A stretch of 64,000 nucleotides of DNA from Oxyruncus cristatus (Eukaryota > Chordata > Aves > Passeriformes > Cotingidae). The position numbers and the translations under genes are program-made. The DNA lies in the NCBI GenBank assembly GCA_013399855.1, contig VXAY01007011.1, positions 1,224,061 to 1,288,060 of the forward strand, written 5' to 3'. Numbering within the stretch: position 1 is the stretch's first letter; each line of letters begins with the position of its first letter. The notes under the pieces were generated by a model that was not told the DNA's origin, did not search any database, and saw only the letters and a program-made list of their open reading frames with translations. Positions 1-9,832 of this stretch are shown piece after piece.

Positions 1-224
1 AACATGCAGAGCTATTCTAGCTCATTTTTTTAATGTATTACAAAACAATGGTAACTGTGAAGGTCATAAAAGGACTTCCATTGCTTGAATTGCTAACTAC
101 AAGACACAACCCACTACACCTCTAAATTTGAAACAGTGAAGGAGGCTTTCATGTAGTGCAATTTTCATTATAATCACAGTTACGTGAATATCATAACCAA
201 AGCAAGTCATAAAAACAAATAGAG
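1..224. other. Upstream non-coding DNA
   Basis: AT-rich single-copy-looking DNA ahead of the first CR1 fragment. I see no gene, RNA or repeat structure in it. Confidence 0.5.
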
Positions 225-1400
225 AAGACTGTGGATGTTGTCTACCTGGACTTCAGTTAATCCTGTGACAATGTCTGTCACAGAATTCTTCTGGAGAAAC
301 TGGCTGCTTATGGCTTGGCTGGGTGCAGTGTTCCCTGAGTAAAATCCTGGCTGGATGGCTGGGCCCAGAGTGGCAGTGAATGGAGTTACATCCAGCTGGC
401 AACTGGTCACAAATGATGATTCCCAGGACTCAACATTGGGACCAGTCCTGTTTAATAACTCCATCAATTATCTGTACAAGTGGATCAAGGACACCCTCAG
501 TCAATTTGTGGGTGACACCAAGTCTGGCAGGAGTATCAATCTGCTGGAGGGAAGAAAGGCTCTACAGAGAGATCTGGACAGGCTGGATGGATGGGCTGAT
601 GCTACTTGTATGAGGTTCAATGAAGCCAAGTACTGGGTCCTGCACTTGGCTCACAACAACTCCATGCAGCACTACAGGCTGGGGGATGAGTGGCTGGAAA
701 GTAGGCCAGAAGAAAAGGACCTGGAGATGTTGGTTAACAGCCAACAGGAACATGAGCCAGCAGCGTGCCCAGGTGCCCAAGAAAGCCAATGGCATCCTGG
801 CTTGTACCAGCAATACTGTGGTCAGCCAGAGCAGGGAAGTGACTGTCCATATCTACTCAACACTGGTGAGGTCACATCTCAAATACTGTGTACAGTGCTG
901 GGCCCCTCACTACAAGAGTCATTGAGGGGCTGGAGTGTCCAGAGAAGGGCAAAAGAGCTGGTAAAGGGAGTGGAGCACAAGTCTTATGAGGAGCTGCTGA
1001 GGGAGCTGGGGTTGTTCAGCCTGGAGAAAAAGAGGCTCAGGGGAGAACCTATTGCTCTTTACAACTACCCGAAAGGAGGCTGTGGTGAGCTGGAGGTTGG
1101 TCTCTTCTCCCAGGTAACAGCCAACAGGACAAGAGGAAATTGCCTCCAGTTATGACACAGGAGGTTTAGGTTGGACCTTAGGAAACATTTCTTCACCAAA
1201 AGAGTGGTCAGGCATATTGGAACAGTCTGCCCATGTAAGTGGTGGAATCACCATCCTCTGAAGTGTTCAAAAGGCACAAAAAGGCATGTGGATGTGAAAG
1301 CTGGGAAACATGGTTTAATGGGTAATATGGCAGTGCTGGGTTAAGAGTTGGACTTGATGATCTTAGAGGTTCTTTCCAACCTTAATGACTGTATGATTCT
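225..1400 (+). mobile_element. CR1 LINE fragment, 5'-truncated, 3' end present
   Basis: Chicken repeat 1 non-LTR retrotransposon, + strand, containing the C-terminal half of ORF2 (reverse transcriptase) and the 3' end. Near 231-290 it reads VVYLDFS, the motif A region, but an in-frame TAA follows the serine. Further on are GPVLFN (motif B region), the motif C region as FVGDTKS, then ALQRDLDRLDGWAD, MRFNEAK and LVKGVEHKSYEELLRELGLFS (thumb and connection). The expected FADD box is FVGD, so a catalytic aspartate is lost. Homology leaves the main frame near 750 and returns near 920 through two frameshifts. It ends with the TTCCAACCTTAATGACTG stretch and a degenerate ATTCT repeat at 1391-1400. 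A dead copy, lying upstream of the presumed TULP4 promoter. Confidence 0.93.
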
Positions 1401-1930
1401 ACAGTATGCTCACCTTTTGAGAGAAAGATACCCTTCATTGCCCAATAATATTTTGTACAATTTACAGAGGAAAAGGATGTTTTGCAATCCTTATGCTGAG
1501 TAGCATTACTGTAAGCCTCAAGCAGGTGGTGGGGATCTCAAGGGGGAACAAACATAGGAAACTGGGGTCCTAGTAAGGCTAACCAGACCTTTCACTTTTA
1601 GACTTTATTTTGCGTCCTTCTAAAATTAGGATTAAAATGATCAGTGAGATCCCTAATGATGTATTCATTAAAGTGTGGGATGTTTTTGAAATTACTTTAT
1701 TTGGACGCAGAGCTACATTCTATCATTGTAATATATTTTGTGAAAACCATAAAAAAAAAAAAAAGAAAAAACCCTCAATCAGTATATTCGTAATATTCTT
1801 GCAGAGTCTTTTTCTATTCTTAAGTCTAGGTTGAAATGATTTTTTCAGTGGAGTAAAAGGACTTAAATATTTGGTCATCTTCCTTTGTAGAACTACACAC
1901 AATAATGCAGACATTATGCTGTAATTATAT

Positions 1931-1999
1931 TGGGTTTGTTTTTGTTGTTTTGTTTGGTTTTTTGTTTTGTTGGGGTTTTTTTGTTTGTTTTTGTTCTTT
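1931..1999. repeat. GTTT/T-rich simple repeat
   Basis: Imperfect GTTT, GTTTT and G(T)n units make up this low-complexity stretch on the + strand. Confidence 0.7.
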
Positions 2000-3863
2000 A
2001 AGAATTAACATTTGATCTTGCAGCAACCTCTGTATTTGTAGTATTTTGGGTGATAGTAGGGAAGTAATTTGGTACTCTGGTGATAAACTGTGTTTAAGAC
2101 CTTGAATATGTTGATGGATTTTCCCTTATTCTTTCACATTTTTCAAGAACTCTCTCTTTATATTTTAATGTTGTCTTCACAGAACTTTGCAACAACATCA
2201 ACAAAAAAGGACTGCTTAAGCTTTGCTGTGCTGTCCTCTTACTTGAACTGCTCATGAGACAACACTTAGAAATGATAACAGGTTTTGAAGAAACTACATA
2301 TGGCAGGAGTCTCTGTAGATTTAAGCTAAAAAAGATATAAATTTATATCTCAGCCATTAAAGCACCTGTCTGAAAAGCCTTTGGACTTTGGAAGTATTTC
2401 CACCAGCTGCTATTTATTTTAATATTCTAATTTGGTCTTTGCTGAGCAAGTTATATTAATTGATTTTTTTAATATTGTAGACATATTCAAAGGTCTCACT
2501 TTGAACAACTAGAGGTTTATAATATTTAATTTTTGATGAAATGCGTATGAAGGGACCCTACCCTGATGCACCAAATAAAATAGGCAAAAATTACTGTGTT
2601 TGTTTAATAGAGTAATATATAGACAGTCATGTCTTTTTCTCCTGGCCCTTCTCAGTACCCATTTTGAATTTAATTTATCATACTTTAATGTAATTGGTCA
2701 CAACTGTATGCAGAATTCTGGGTGAAGTCTTCCTAATACCACTGCAACACTTTTATATTTGAGATCTCTCTGAAATTCTGGGAGTATTAGCTTCTTTCAT
2801 GATCTCATCAAATTGATGCCTTGTGGGTATTCTCTTTCTGACTGAAAGATACAGATTTTCCCCCTCTCTCTTTACTTGATGCCTTCAGTTTAAAATGAAC
2901 ATTTGTAAGTCCTTTAATTCATCACTTTTAACTTTGTGCTATCATATTTAATCCTATTATTTTTAGTGGTCTGCTTCCATGGGTCATCCATTCTTTTCTG
3001 AATGATATGTCTATTCTGATTCTAGGCTGTATTGTTGATTCTCAAGTTTGTGTTGTCAGCAAATTTTATCACCACACCCATGTTTTTGTTTTAAGGTCAC
3101 CTAATAAAAATATTGAAAAGGCAAGTATAATGGCTGATTGTTCAGGGACCATATTTACTGTATCTCCTCTGTTTTCTTTGGAGCACCATCCACTGCCACA
3201 GTTTAGTTCCCATCCCTTGCCATCTGTACTAATCTTTATTTCTCCAGCTTAGTATCTTGTGTGGCATAATGTGAAATACTATGCCAAGTTAAGAAAACAA
3301 AAACCAAACCCACATGAAATATATTTCCCCTGTTTAGGGTATCAGTTATTTGATGAAGAAAAATGCAAAAGTTGCATTTCTATTCAACTTAGTGTACATT
3401 GCTCCTTTTTCCCTTTTACCAAAATGTTTTTGTTCTTATCTAAAAAATGTTTTTCAAATCCTTATGTGCCATTCACAGCAGATGGATAATTCTGAGCTTT
3501 CTCTTTCTCTGATGTATTCCTCTGTGGTGGACAAAAACTGCAAGGTGAGGTACATCAAAAGGAAATGCCTTTTGGAATCATTTGAGCATATAAAGCTAAC
3601 AAAAATGGATTAAGTTTGCATGTGGAAGAAGTACAAGTGAATAGATTTGTGTGTGAAAAAATGAGTAAGTTTGCATGTGAAACTCTCCAATGCATTAAAA
3701 ATGGGGTAGTCACTTACGCTGTAAATTCAGAGAGAGGTGAAGAAGGAAAGTAGAATAACAGAGGCATCTACAAAAGCAGTTGTTGTATTGTAACAGAAGA
3801 CACTTCAGTACCTATTTTAATTTAGGTCCTGTGGGGGAGTGTTCTGCAAGGGGATCTCTGTGT

Positions 3864-3890
3864 CTTTTTTGTTTTGTTTTGTTTTGTTTT
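3864..3890. repeat. (TTTTG)n microsatellite
   Basis: Four to five consecutive TTTTG units, apparently perfect, in otherwise ordinary DNA. Confidence 0.8.
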
Positions 3891-5843
3891 ACAACATTTA
3901 AAGGCAATTTTCGGCTTCTCAGTTGTATAGCATATGTAGCTGAATTGAGCTTGTGGAACTCAAAGATATTGTCAAGTTTTTATAATAGTCAGGCTTGTGC
4001 AGATTTAACCACATGCCAACATTAAATACGTTTCTGCTTCCCTGCTAATGATACCGAGCGATACAAGAACATAAATGTGTTATGTTGATAGAGTGAGCTG
4101 CAGCAATAGTGTGCATTTTTCTGTGTGTTTTCCTTCAGTCCTCACCATGTAACAGGGGGCAGAATGGGTGGGACTCCTGCAAGGTATCACCCAGTCATGA
4201 TCATAGTTCGTAGAGGCTAGTGAACAACTACAACATACAGTTTTCTTTTGGGATTATGAACCCAGACACAATTTCTAACGCTGCTGAGAAAGGGGTCTAA
4301 TAGGCAACACTGTTGCACCGTAGTTAATGTACCTGGGTGGAATGGACAGGGTTACAAAGGAGGTTAAAGCTGCAGCGATGTTTTGCACACCTCTCTCAGA
4401 TGTTTTTTGCTTCACTACCGAAATTAAATTCTTATGATGGCCTGTAAATTAGGAATCGAGCTAAGGCACAGATAGCTTAAGTTAAACATAGGAGTTGAGT
4501 GATATAGTGGTTTTAACTGTTTTGGCTCCTCAAAATTTTCTACTCAAGACGTAATCCAAATACACGAATTGTAGACCTACTCGTGGTGGTGGTTGCCTTT
4601 TACAGATATCTAGGGGGTAATTCAGGGACCCTGGTCTCCACAGCTCACCAGTTGAGAACTGCTGTTATGCATCCAGAAATGGAGTCCTAACTCCCTGATA
4701 ACTTTTTACTGCACTTTAGCTATAGGATCTGTTAAGAGTTGCCCCAGGGTTTAGCCTGTGTAGTGTAATGGAAAATCTTCAATAACAAAGCATTTTTTTT
4801 TTCTAAATGAGGATTACATTAGCAGATGAAATTTATACCTAACTCTAACACATTATCTCAGGCTTCGAGTCTTCCAGATTTTCACACACCTAGCTGGCCC
4901 TTGTCAAAAGTTTGGCTTGTTCTTGCTGTAGGCTATATTATAAAATTCTTATGGAACTTTGGGGAATGGTAGGGAAAAATATTTACCCTTTTAGTTTCTC
5001 AAATGGTCAGTAAGTTGTAATTATTAAAGCCAGCAGGGGATCGGGCCTTTTCACTTCCTGCTCTCAGCGTACAGTTCTTTGGATGGCTTTTCTAGAGCTG
5101 ATAATTACAGTTTGTTTCTTTTTCCTTAAACTACTAAGTGCTTTCACAATTCTTTTGTTTAGCCATTTTGTTGCTCCTTTCTGAAGAAAATGACTGTGCA
5201 CTGAATGTGATACCACAATACAGCATCAAACTTTGTTTCCAATACCAACGCTTTTTTTACTGAGGCTCCCCCAGGTCTTGTAGCGTTGATATCTCTAGAT
5301 TGTATTCTGAATTCTGAGGATAAAGGCATTCTCTCCCACAAGACACCCCTTTGACCCGTCACTGTAAGCATGATTTTCTGGGAGCAAAGGTTACACTTAG
5401 CATGGGACACTGGTCAGCTCAGCTAACTTTCATTCACTGCAGCTTTTGGGTTGAGCCAAAATTCGGGAATATAGTGGTGTCAGCGTTTGCGATTTTTGCA
5501 GGGAGGAGTGTGAGGTACACGATGGGGCTCAATGCCCCAGATACTGGCACCAACTTTTTTTCCTTCTTTCTCAGCCCTGAGGGCAGGAGAGGTAAGTCAG
5601 CCGTCGGCGCTTTGTTGTCAAGTAACCCCTATTTCGTACAGGCCATTGTGATTCCTGATTCAGAGGGGGTGAGGGGCTGAGGGGGGACGGTGGTGGCAGT
5701 TTCGCCTTGTCGAGCGAGCTGTCCCCCCGCCGTGCCGCAGTGTGCCCCCCGCGCCTGTGGCCGTGCCCTGTGCCGGGCTCCGCCGCGCTGTCGGGGCAGC
5801 CCCGGCCCGGCGGGGGCGGAGCCGGCCGGGCCAGTGTGGCGGT

Positions 5844-5862
5844 CACGTGGCGGGGTCACGTG
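5844..5862. promoter_or_regulatory. Tandem CACGTG E-boxes, 13-bp spacing
   Basis: The 13-base unit TCACGTGGCGGGG occurs twice in direct succession, placing palindromic CACGTG cores at 5844-5849 and 5857-5862. Each core is preceded by T, giving TCACGTG, the form preferred by USF and MiT/TFE family bHLH-zip factors. The second copy lies ten bases before the assembly gap, so further copies could be hidden. Binding is inferred from motif knowledge only. Confidence 0.6.
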
Positions 5863-5872
5863 GCGGGGGAGC

Positions 5873-6229
5873 NNNNNNNNNNNNNNNNNNNNNNNNNNNN
5901 NNNNNNNNNNNNNNNNNNNNNNNNNNNNNNNNNNNNNNNNNNNNNNNNNNNNNNNNNNNNNNNNNNNNNNNNNNNNNNNNNNNNNNNNNNNNNNNNNNNN
6001 NNNNNNNNNNNNNNNNNNNNNNNNNNNNNNNNNNNNNNNNNNNNNNNNNNNNNNNNNNNNNNNNNNNNNNNNNNNNNNNNNNNNNNNNNNNNNNNNNNNN
6101 NNNNNNNNNNNNNNNNNNNNNNNNNNNNNNNNNNNNNNNNNNNNNNNNNNNNNNNNNNNNNNNNNNNNNNNNNNNNNNNNNNNNNNNNNNNNNNNNNNNN
6201 NNNNNNNNNNNNNNNNNNNNNNNNNNNNN
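5873..6229. other. Assembly gap (357 N) inside the CpG island
   Basis: An unbroken run of N. It lies in the most GC-rich part of the window, a common place for sequencing dropout. Any open frame drawn across it has no sequence behind it. TULP4 exon 1 and its donor may lie inside. Confidence 0.99.
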
Positions 6230-7717
6230 CCGGCCTTCCCTCGCACCTGCGGCTCTGGGCAGGGGGGCTGGGGGGTGGTCTCCGCCCTCTCTCGGAGGCT
6301 CGGGAGCGGGCGGGGGTCCGGGAGCCGCGGGCGGCGGCGAAGGGAGCGCTGGCTCCGGCAGCACCTGTGACTCTCCGCGCACCGCCCGTACCGCTGCGAT
6401 GTGTGAACGTTTTTGTCTTTTTCATCTTATTATTCTCTTTTTTTCTTTCTTTTCTCCGACGTTCTCTCCAGGCCCCCTTACCGGGAGGGGGGCGGGGAGG
6501 TCTGGGGCTACATGGTTCGGAAATGTGCCCTGCGATACGGTAGAATTCGCCCAAGGAGCGCAACTCCTTCGCATTCTTTCGTGTTGTGTTTTCTCATCGT
6601 GCCTTTCAATAAGCGTCTGTGTGCGAACGTGTTCCAGCTCCTTGGCTTCCTAAAGATTTCCGAAAAAAGTGCACGAATCGTTTGCTTATTCGGTGCTTAA
6701 ATTTGACATAGACATTAGAACATATAATTGAAACAGCTGTATGGGGTCAGATTAAAGGTCCGTCTTGTTTGGATTCCCGTTTCTGCAAGTGGCACGTAGC
6801 AGATGTTTAGGGAACACCATAACAACAGGGTGAGCGTGCTGTGAATCTTTGGGAAAACAGCCAGGCCTCCAGCAATTTGAGGTTAAGGGACTGCCTGAGT
6901 CAAATGTGATGTTTTAGTATTTGAGTCCTCATTCTTCCGATGCTCAGATATACATGTTTTCAAAAAAGAACAAGGCAAAGGCCTCTTCACAGAAAAGTTT
7001 TTTTCTTAAAAAAAGTATAATTGCAGTCATGTTATTGGCATAGGTAGTTTCATTTTGCCTGTATTAAATTTGCCTATCCAAGGATTACTGATTCATGAGC
7101 AACATCCTGTGTTTTGAATAGGTAAGGGATATTTGCAATGGATATTTTCTACACATGTGGAAGCTGTAAATAAAAAGATTGGTTTTTAATGTCTGTTTTT
7201 ACAGATAACTTGCAAAATGTAAGTCCTAACACTAAAAATAACTGTTTAATAAAATTAAGTATAGTAAGAGCTGTGTCAAAATAGCAAGTATTTTACCATA
7301 AATACAGTATTGACAGCTTTGAAGATGATTATAGGAACCACTAACATTTAACCATTTATACTTAAGCTTAAAGGGTTAACTTGTTTTCTCATTAGATCAA
7401 GACTTCTGGTAAAATAATCTCGATAATACCATCACAGATGTTTCCACAGTAGCAAAAGTATGATGATTCCTGGGGATGCTAGCTATCAACTTGATCCTGC
7501 AATTCTAATTCAAGAAATAGCTTCATGCCAGTAATTCCTAACCTGATTGCTCTTATAACGAACATTTGCACAAGTGGTCCTCATTTTTCACAGGCAATGT
7601 GAATGTCAAGCAAAGTAGAGCTATTTCAAAAAACTGCATATTCCCCCCCGCCCCCAGTGGAATTTTATAAGAAGGTCATTATCAGTTTCTTGGGGGCTGA
7701 AAGCAGATAGTGGGTTG

Positions 7718-7741
7718 GTGTGTGTGTGTGTATAGATAGAT
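7718..7741. repeat. (GT)n/(GATA)n microsatellite
   Basis: About seven GT units run directly into a short TAGATAGA stretch. Confidence 0.7.
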
Positions 7742-9073
7742 ATTTATAAGATTAAAAATAGCTTAGAAAACTGACAACTGTAACTGTTATGAATGATTTT
7801 CATAGAATGATGATTTTTTTTTTTTGTACTTCTAACAACTGTGGAATCCTCACCTAGTCCACACATGTTTATTCTAAACCCCTTAACACATTTCATTATT
7901 CTATGAAAACCCTACTCGTGTTGAACTATACTGAGCTCATGATGGGCTGTTTAAAATATTCAATATATTTCCTTCAGTAAGGCGATGAATAGCTTTAAAT
8001 GGTTCTATTATAAGCTTGCACCAAGAAAGCTGTTTTAGTGCACCTGATTCCTTTTTATTACAAAAAAAGATTGATTCAACTGAACTTTCGAATAAAATCA
8101 ATTTTGTTTATAACTAGCCTCTAGAAAAAGTTGTACTTGTTTTATGTAATTATTAAGCATACTTATAATACACAGCTTTTAGAAGTGCTTTTCATTATTA
8201 GGTCTCAAAGCACCTTGCAAAAGAATTCAGTGTAATTATTCTCTTCTTATCTTAGGGTAATTATTATCATCTTATCTAGTGCTCATAAAGAGATCATTGT
8301 CTGCCTGTGATTGCTATAAGAAACTCTGTAAAAGGTCTAATAATAAAATCAGATTTTTTTATTTAATCCTTTTTTACACTAACCCCCCACAAACTCACCT
8401 TTCTGTTTTGTACAGTTTTCGGTTGCAGCATTTTTATTTCATTTAATGAAGACTGAGGTAATTTCATACTGTACCCTCCATGCCAGTGTTGGAAGCTAAG
8501 CCTGTGCTTTATGTATAACAGACTCCTCTTCTTAGTGTTAGAAGAGACTTGGCTGAAGGCTTAGCCAAATTCATTGACAAGTTAGAAAATGATTCAGGAC
8601 AGTTCCTGTTAAGGTGATCGAAGTAGTAATGGTGCGCATCTCTACTTCAGTTACCAGTGAGCTTGACTGCTAAGAGAGTTAGTATATATGTCTCTTATAT
8701 CTGTCAGGAAGAAAAGCGTTCGTGAATGAGTGAGGCTACATGGCCAGCATCCTCATATCTTCTTTGTTTTCCTTCATCTCCGCTGTGTAGAGCTGGTAGA
8801 AATGGTACAGAATCTTGCACTTCATTTTTTTTTTTTGACTGGAACCACCAGTTCCAGTCACGATCAGTGTTCCATTTTTGTAATGCATCCGGTAGCAGAA
8901 CGAACTTTTGATGCTAGAGGAGTGAAGTACACACTCTTAAGTTGTTTTCCAGCTACCTCTATCAGTTGGGGTGTGCAGATGATTATTACCATTTATATTG
9001 TTGGTGCATGTAAATAGTTTAGGTCTTCAAGTCTTCTACTCAGTTGATATTTTGCAAAATAGGACAAAAAGTC

Positions 9074-9092
9074 TTTTTTTTTTTTTTTTTTT
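9074..9092. repeat. Poly-T run (19 T)
   Basis: An uninterrupted 19-T homopolymer about 100 bases upstream of the CR1 fragment that begins near 9190. Confidence 0.85.
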
Positions 9093-9189
9093 AAGCTCAA
9101 GGCAATACATTAAATCATTGCTATTTGGCGATAAAATACAAGTTAGGAAATGTATGAAAGGTTTGATAAGGGAAGGATTATAGTTTGGG

Positions 9190-9832
9190 AACTATGAGAG
9201 GAAAGTCCTGCTTATCAAACCTGATTTCTTTTTATGACAAGATAGCCCACCTAGCTGATCAAGGGAAGGCAGTTGATGTCATCATTTTGGATTTCAGTAA
9301 AGCTTTCGATACTGTCTCTCATAGGATCCTTCTGGGCAAAATGTGGTGGGTGAGCAATTGGCTCAGGGTTGAGCTCAGAGGCTAATAGTGAATAGGGTGA
9401 TATAAGATTGGTGGCCTGTCACTAGTGGGGTTCCACAGGGCTCCATCTTGGGCCCTGTGCTCTTCAGCGTCTCCATAAATCACTTGGACGCAGGACTGGA
9501 AGGGATACTGAGCAAGTTTGCAGGTGACACAAAACTGAGAGAAACTGTTGAGGCCCTGCAGAGAGACCTCGACAAATTAGAGGACTGGGCAATCACCAAC
9601 CATATGAAGTTTAACAAGGGAAAGTGCTGGATTCTGCACTTGGAATGGGGCAACTCTGAATGTTCGTACAGACTGGGGAATGAGATGCTGGAAAGCAGTG
9701 CCACGGAAAGGGACCTGGGGGTCCTGGTCGATGGCAAGTTGAACATGAGTCAGCAGTGCCCTGGCAGCCAGGAGGGCCAACTGTGTCCTGGGGGGCGTCA
9801 GGCAAAGCATCACCAGCTGGTTGAGGGAGGGG
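9190..9832 (+). mobile_element. CR1 LINE fragment, truncated at both ends
   Basis: Central part of CR1 ORF2. It reads GKSCLSNLISFYDKIAHLAD, then motif A as ILDFSKAFDTVSH with its catalytic aspartate, a shortened stretch around WWVSNWL, a disrupted segment near 9385-9430, and motif B as GVPQGSILGPVLF. Motif C is FAGDTK in place of FADDTK. It continues through ALQRDLDKLEDWAITNHMKF and ERDLGVLVDGKLNMSQQCPG. The frame then decays, and the match stops near 9832 with no 3' untranslated region and no terminal repeat. The missing 3' end is unusual for a LINE, since normal insertion truncates the 5' end. Not functional. It belongs to a different CR1 subfamily from the 225-1400 copy. Confidence 0.93.

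Larger units (their letters stand above)
1401..5590. other. Intergenic DNA upstream of the CpG island
   Basis: About 4.2 kb with no gene I can support. It is AT-rich, with low-complexity patches: an A-run near 1750-1768, a GTTT/T-rich stretch at 1931-1999 and a TTTTG run at 3864-3890. Short open frames are present, but none shows domain, codon or splice evidence. In mammals GTF2H5 lies upstream of TULP4; I looked for its short protein here and did not find it. Confidence 0.5.
5680..6560 (+). promoter_or_regulatory. TULP4: CpG island, probable TULP4 promoter and exon 1 region
   Basis: Base composition changes sharply here from AT-rich to GC- and CpG-rich, for example around 5740-5872 and 6230-6400. 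GC boxes are visible (GGGGCGG at 5813-5819, and a GGGGCGGGG core near 6489-6497), with two E-boxes at 5844 and 5857. No TATA box is evident. This is the form of a vertebrate CpG-island promoter. CpG density stays raised to about 6700. It is the only such island in the window and lies upstream of, and on the same strand as, the TULP4 first coding exon, so I assign it to TULP4 by position. The strand and the exact start site cannot be read from sequence, and 357 bases in the middle are unsequenced. It could also drive a divergent minus-strand transcript. Confidence 0.75.
6561..9189 (+). other. TULP4: Presumed TULP4 intron 1, first part
   Basis: AT-rich DNA after the CpG island. Its first 150 bases still carry scattered CpGs. 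It has a C-run and A-run near 7640, a GT/GATA microsatellite at 7718-7741 and a 19-T run at 9074-9092. I see no gene or recognisable repeat otherwise. Calling it intron depends on the CpG island being TULP4 exon 1. Confidence 0.5.

Noticed and set aside
355..1155. 266-codon open frame
   Set aside because: It is the decayed ORF2 of the CR1 fragment, with frameshifted segments in the middle, not a host gene.
1..5600. Possible GTF2H5, the mammalian upstream neighbour of TULP4
   Set aside because: None of its short protein is recognisable in any frame here, so it presumably lies left of the window.
5629..6653. Long open frames crossing the CpG island on both strands
   Set aside because: Most of their length is the N gap, and GC-rich DNA has few stops. 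They have no sequence support as proteins.
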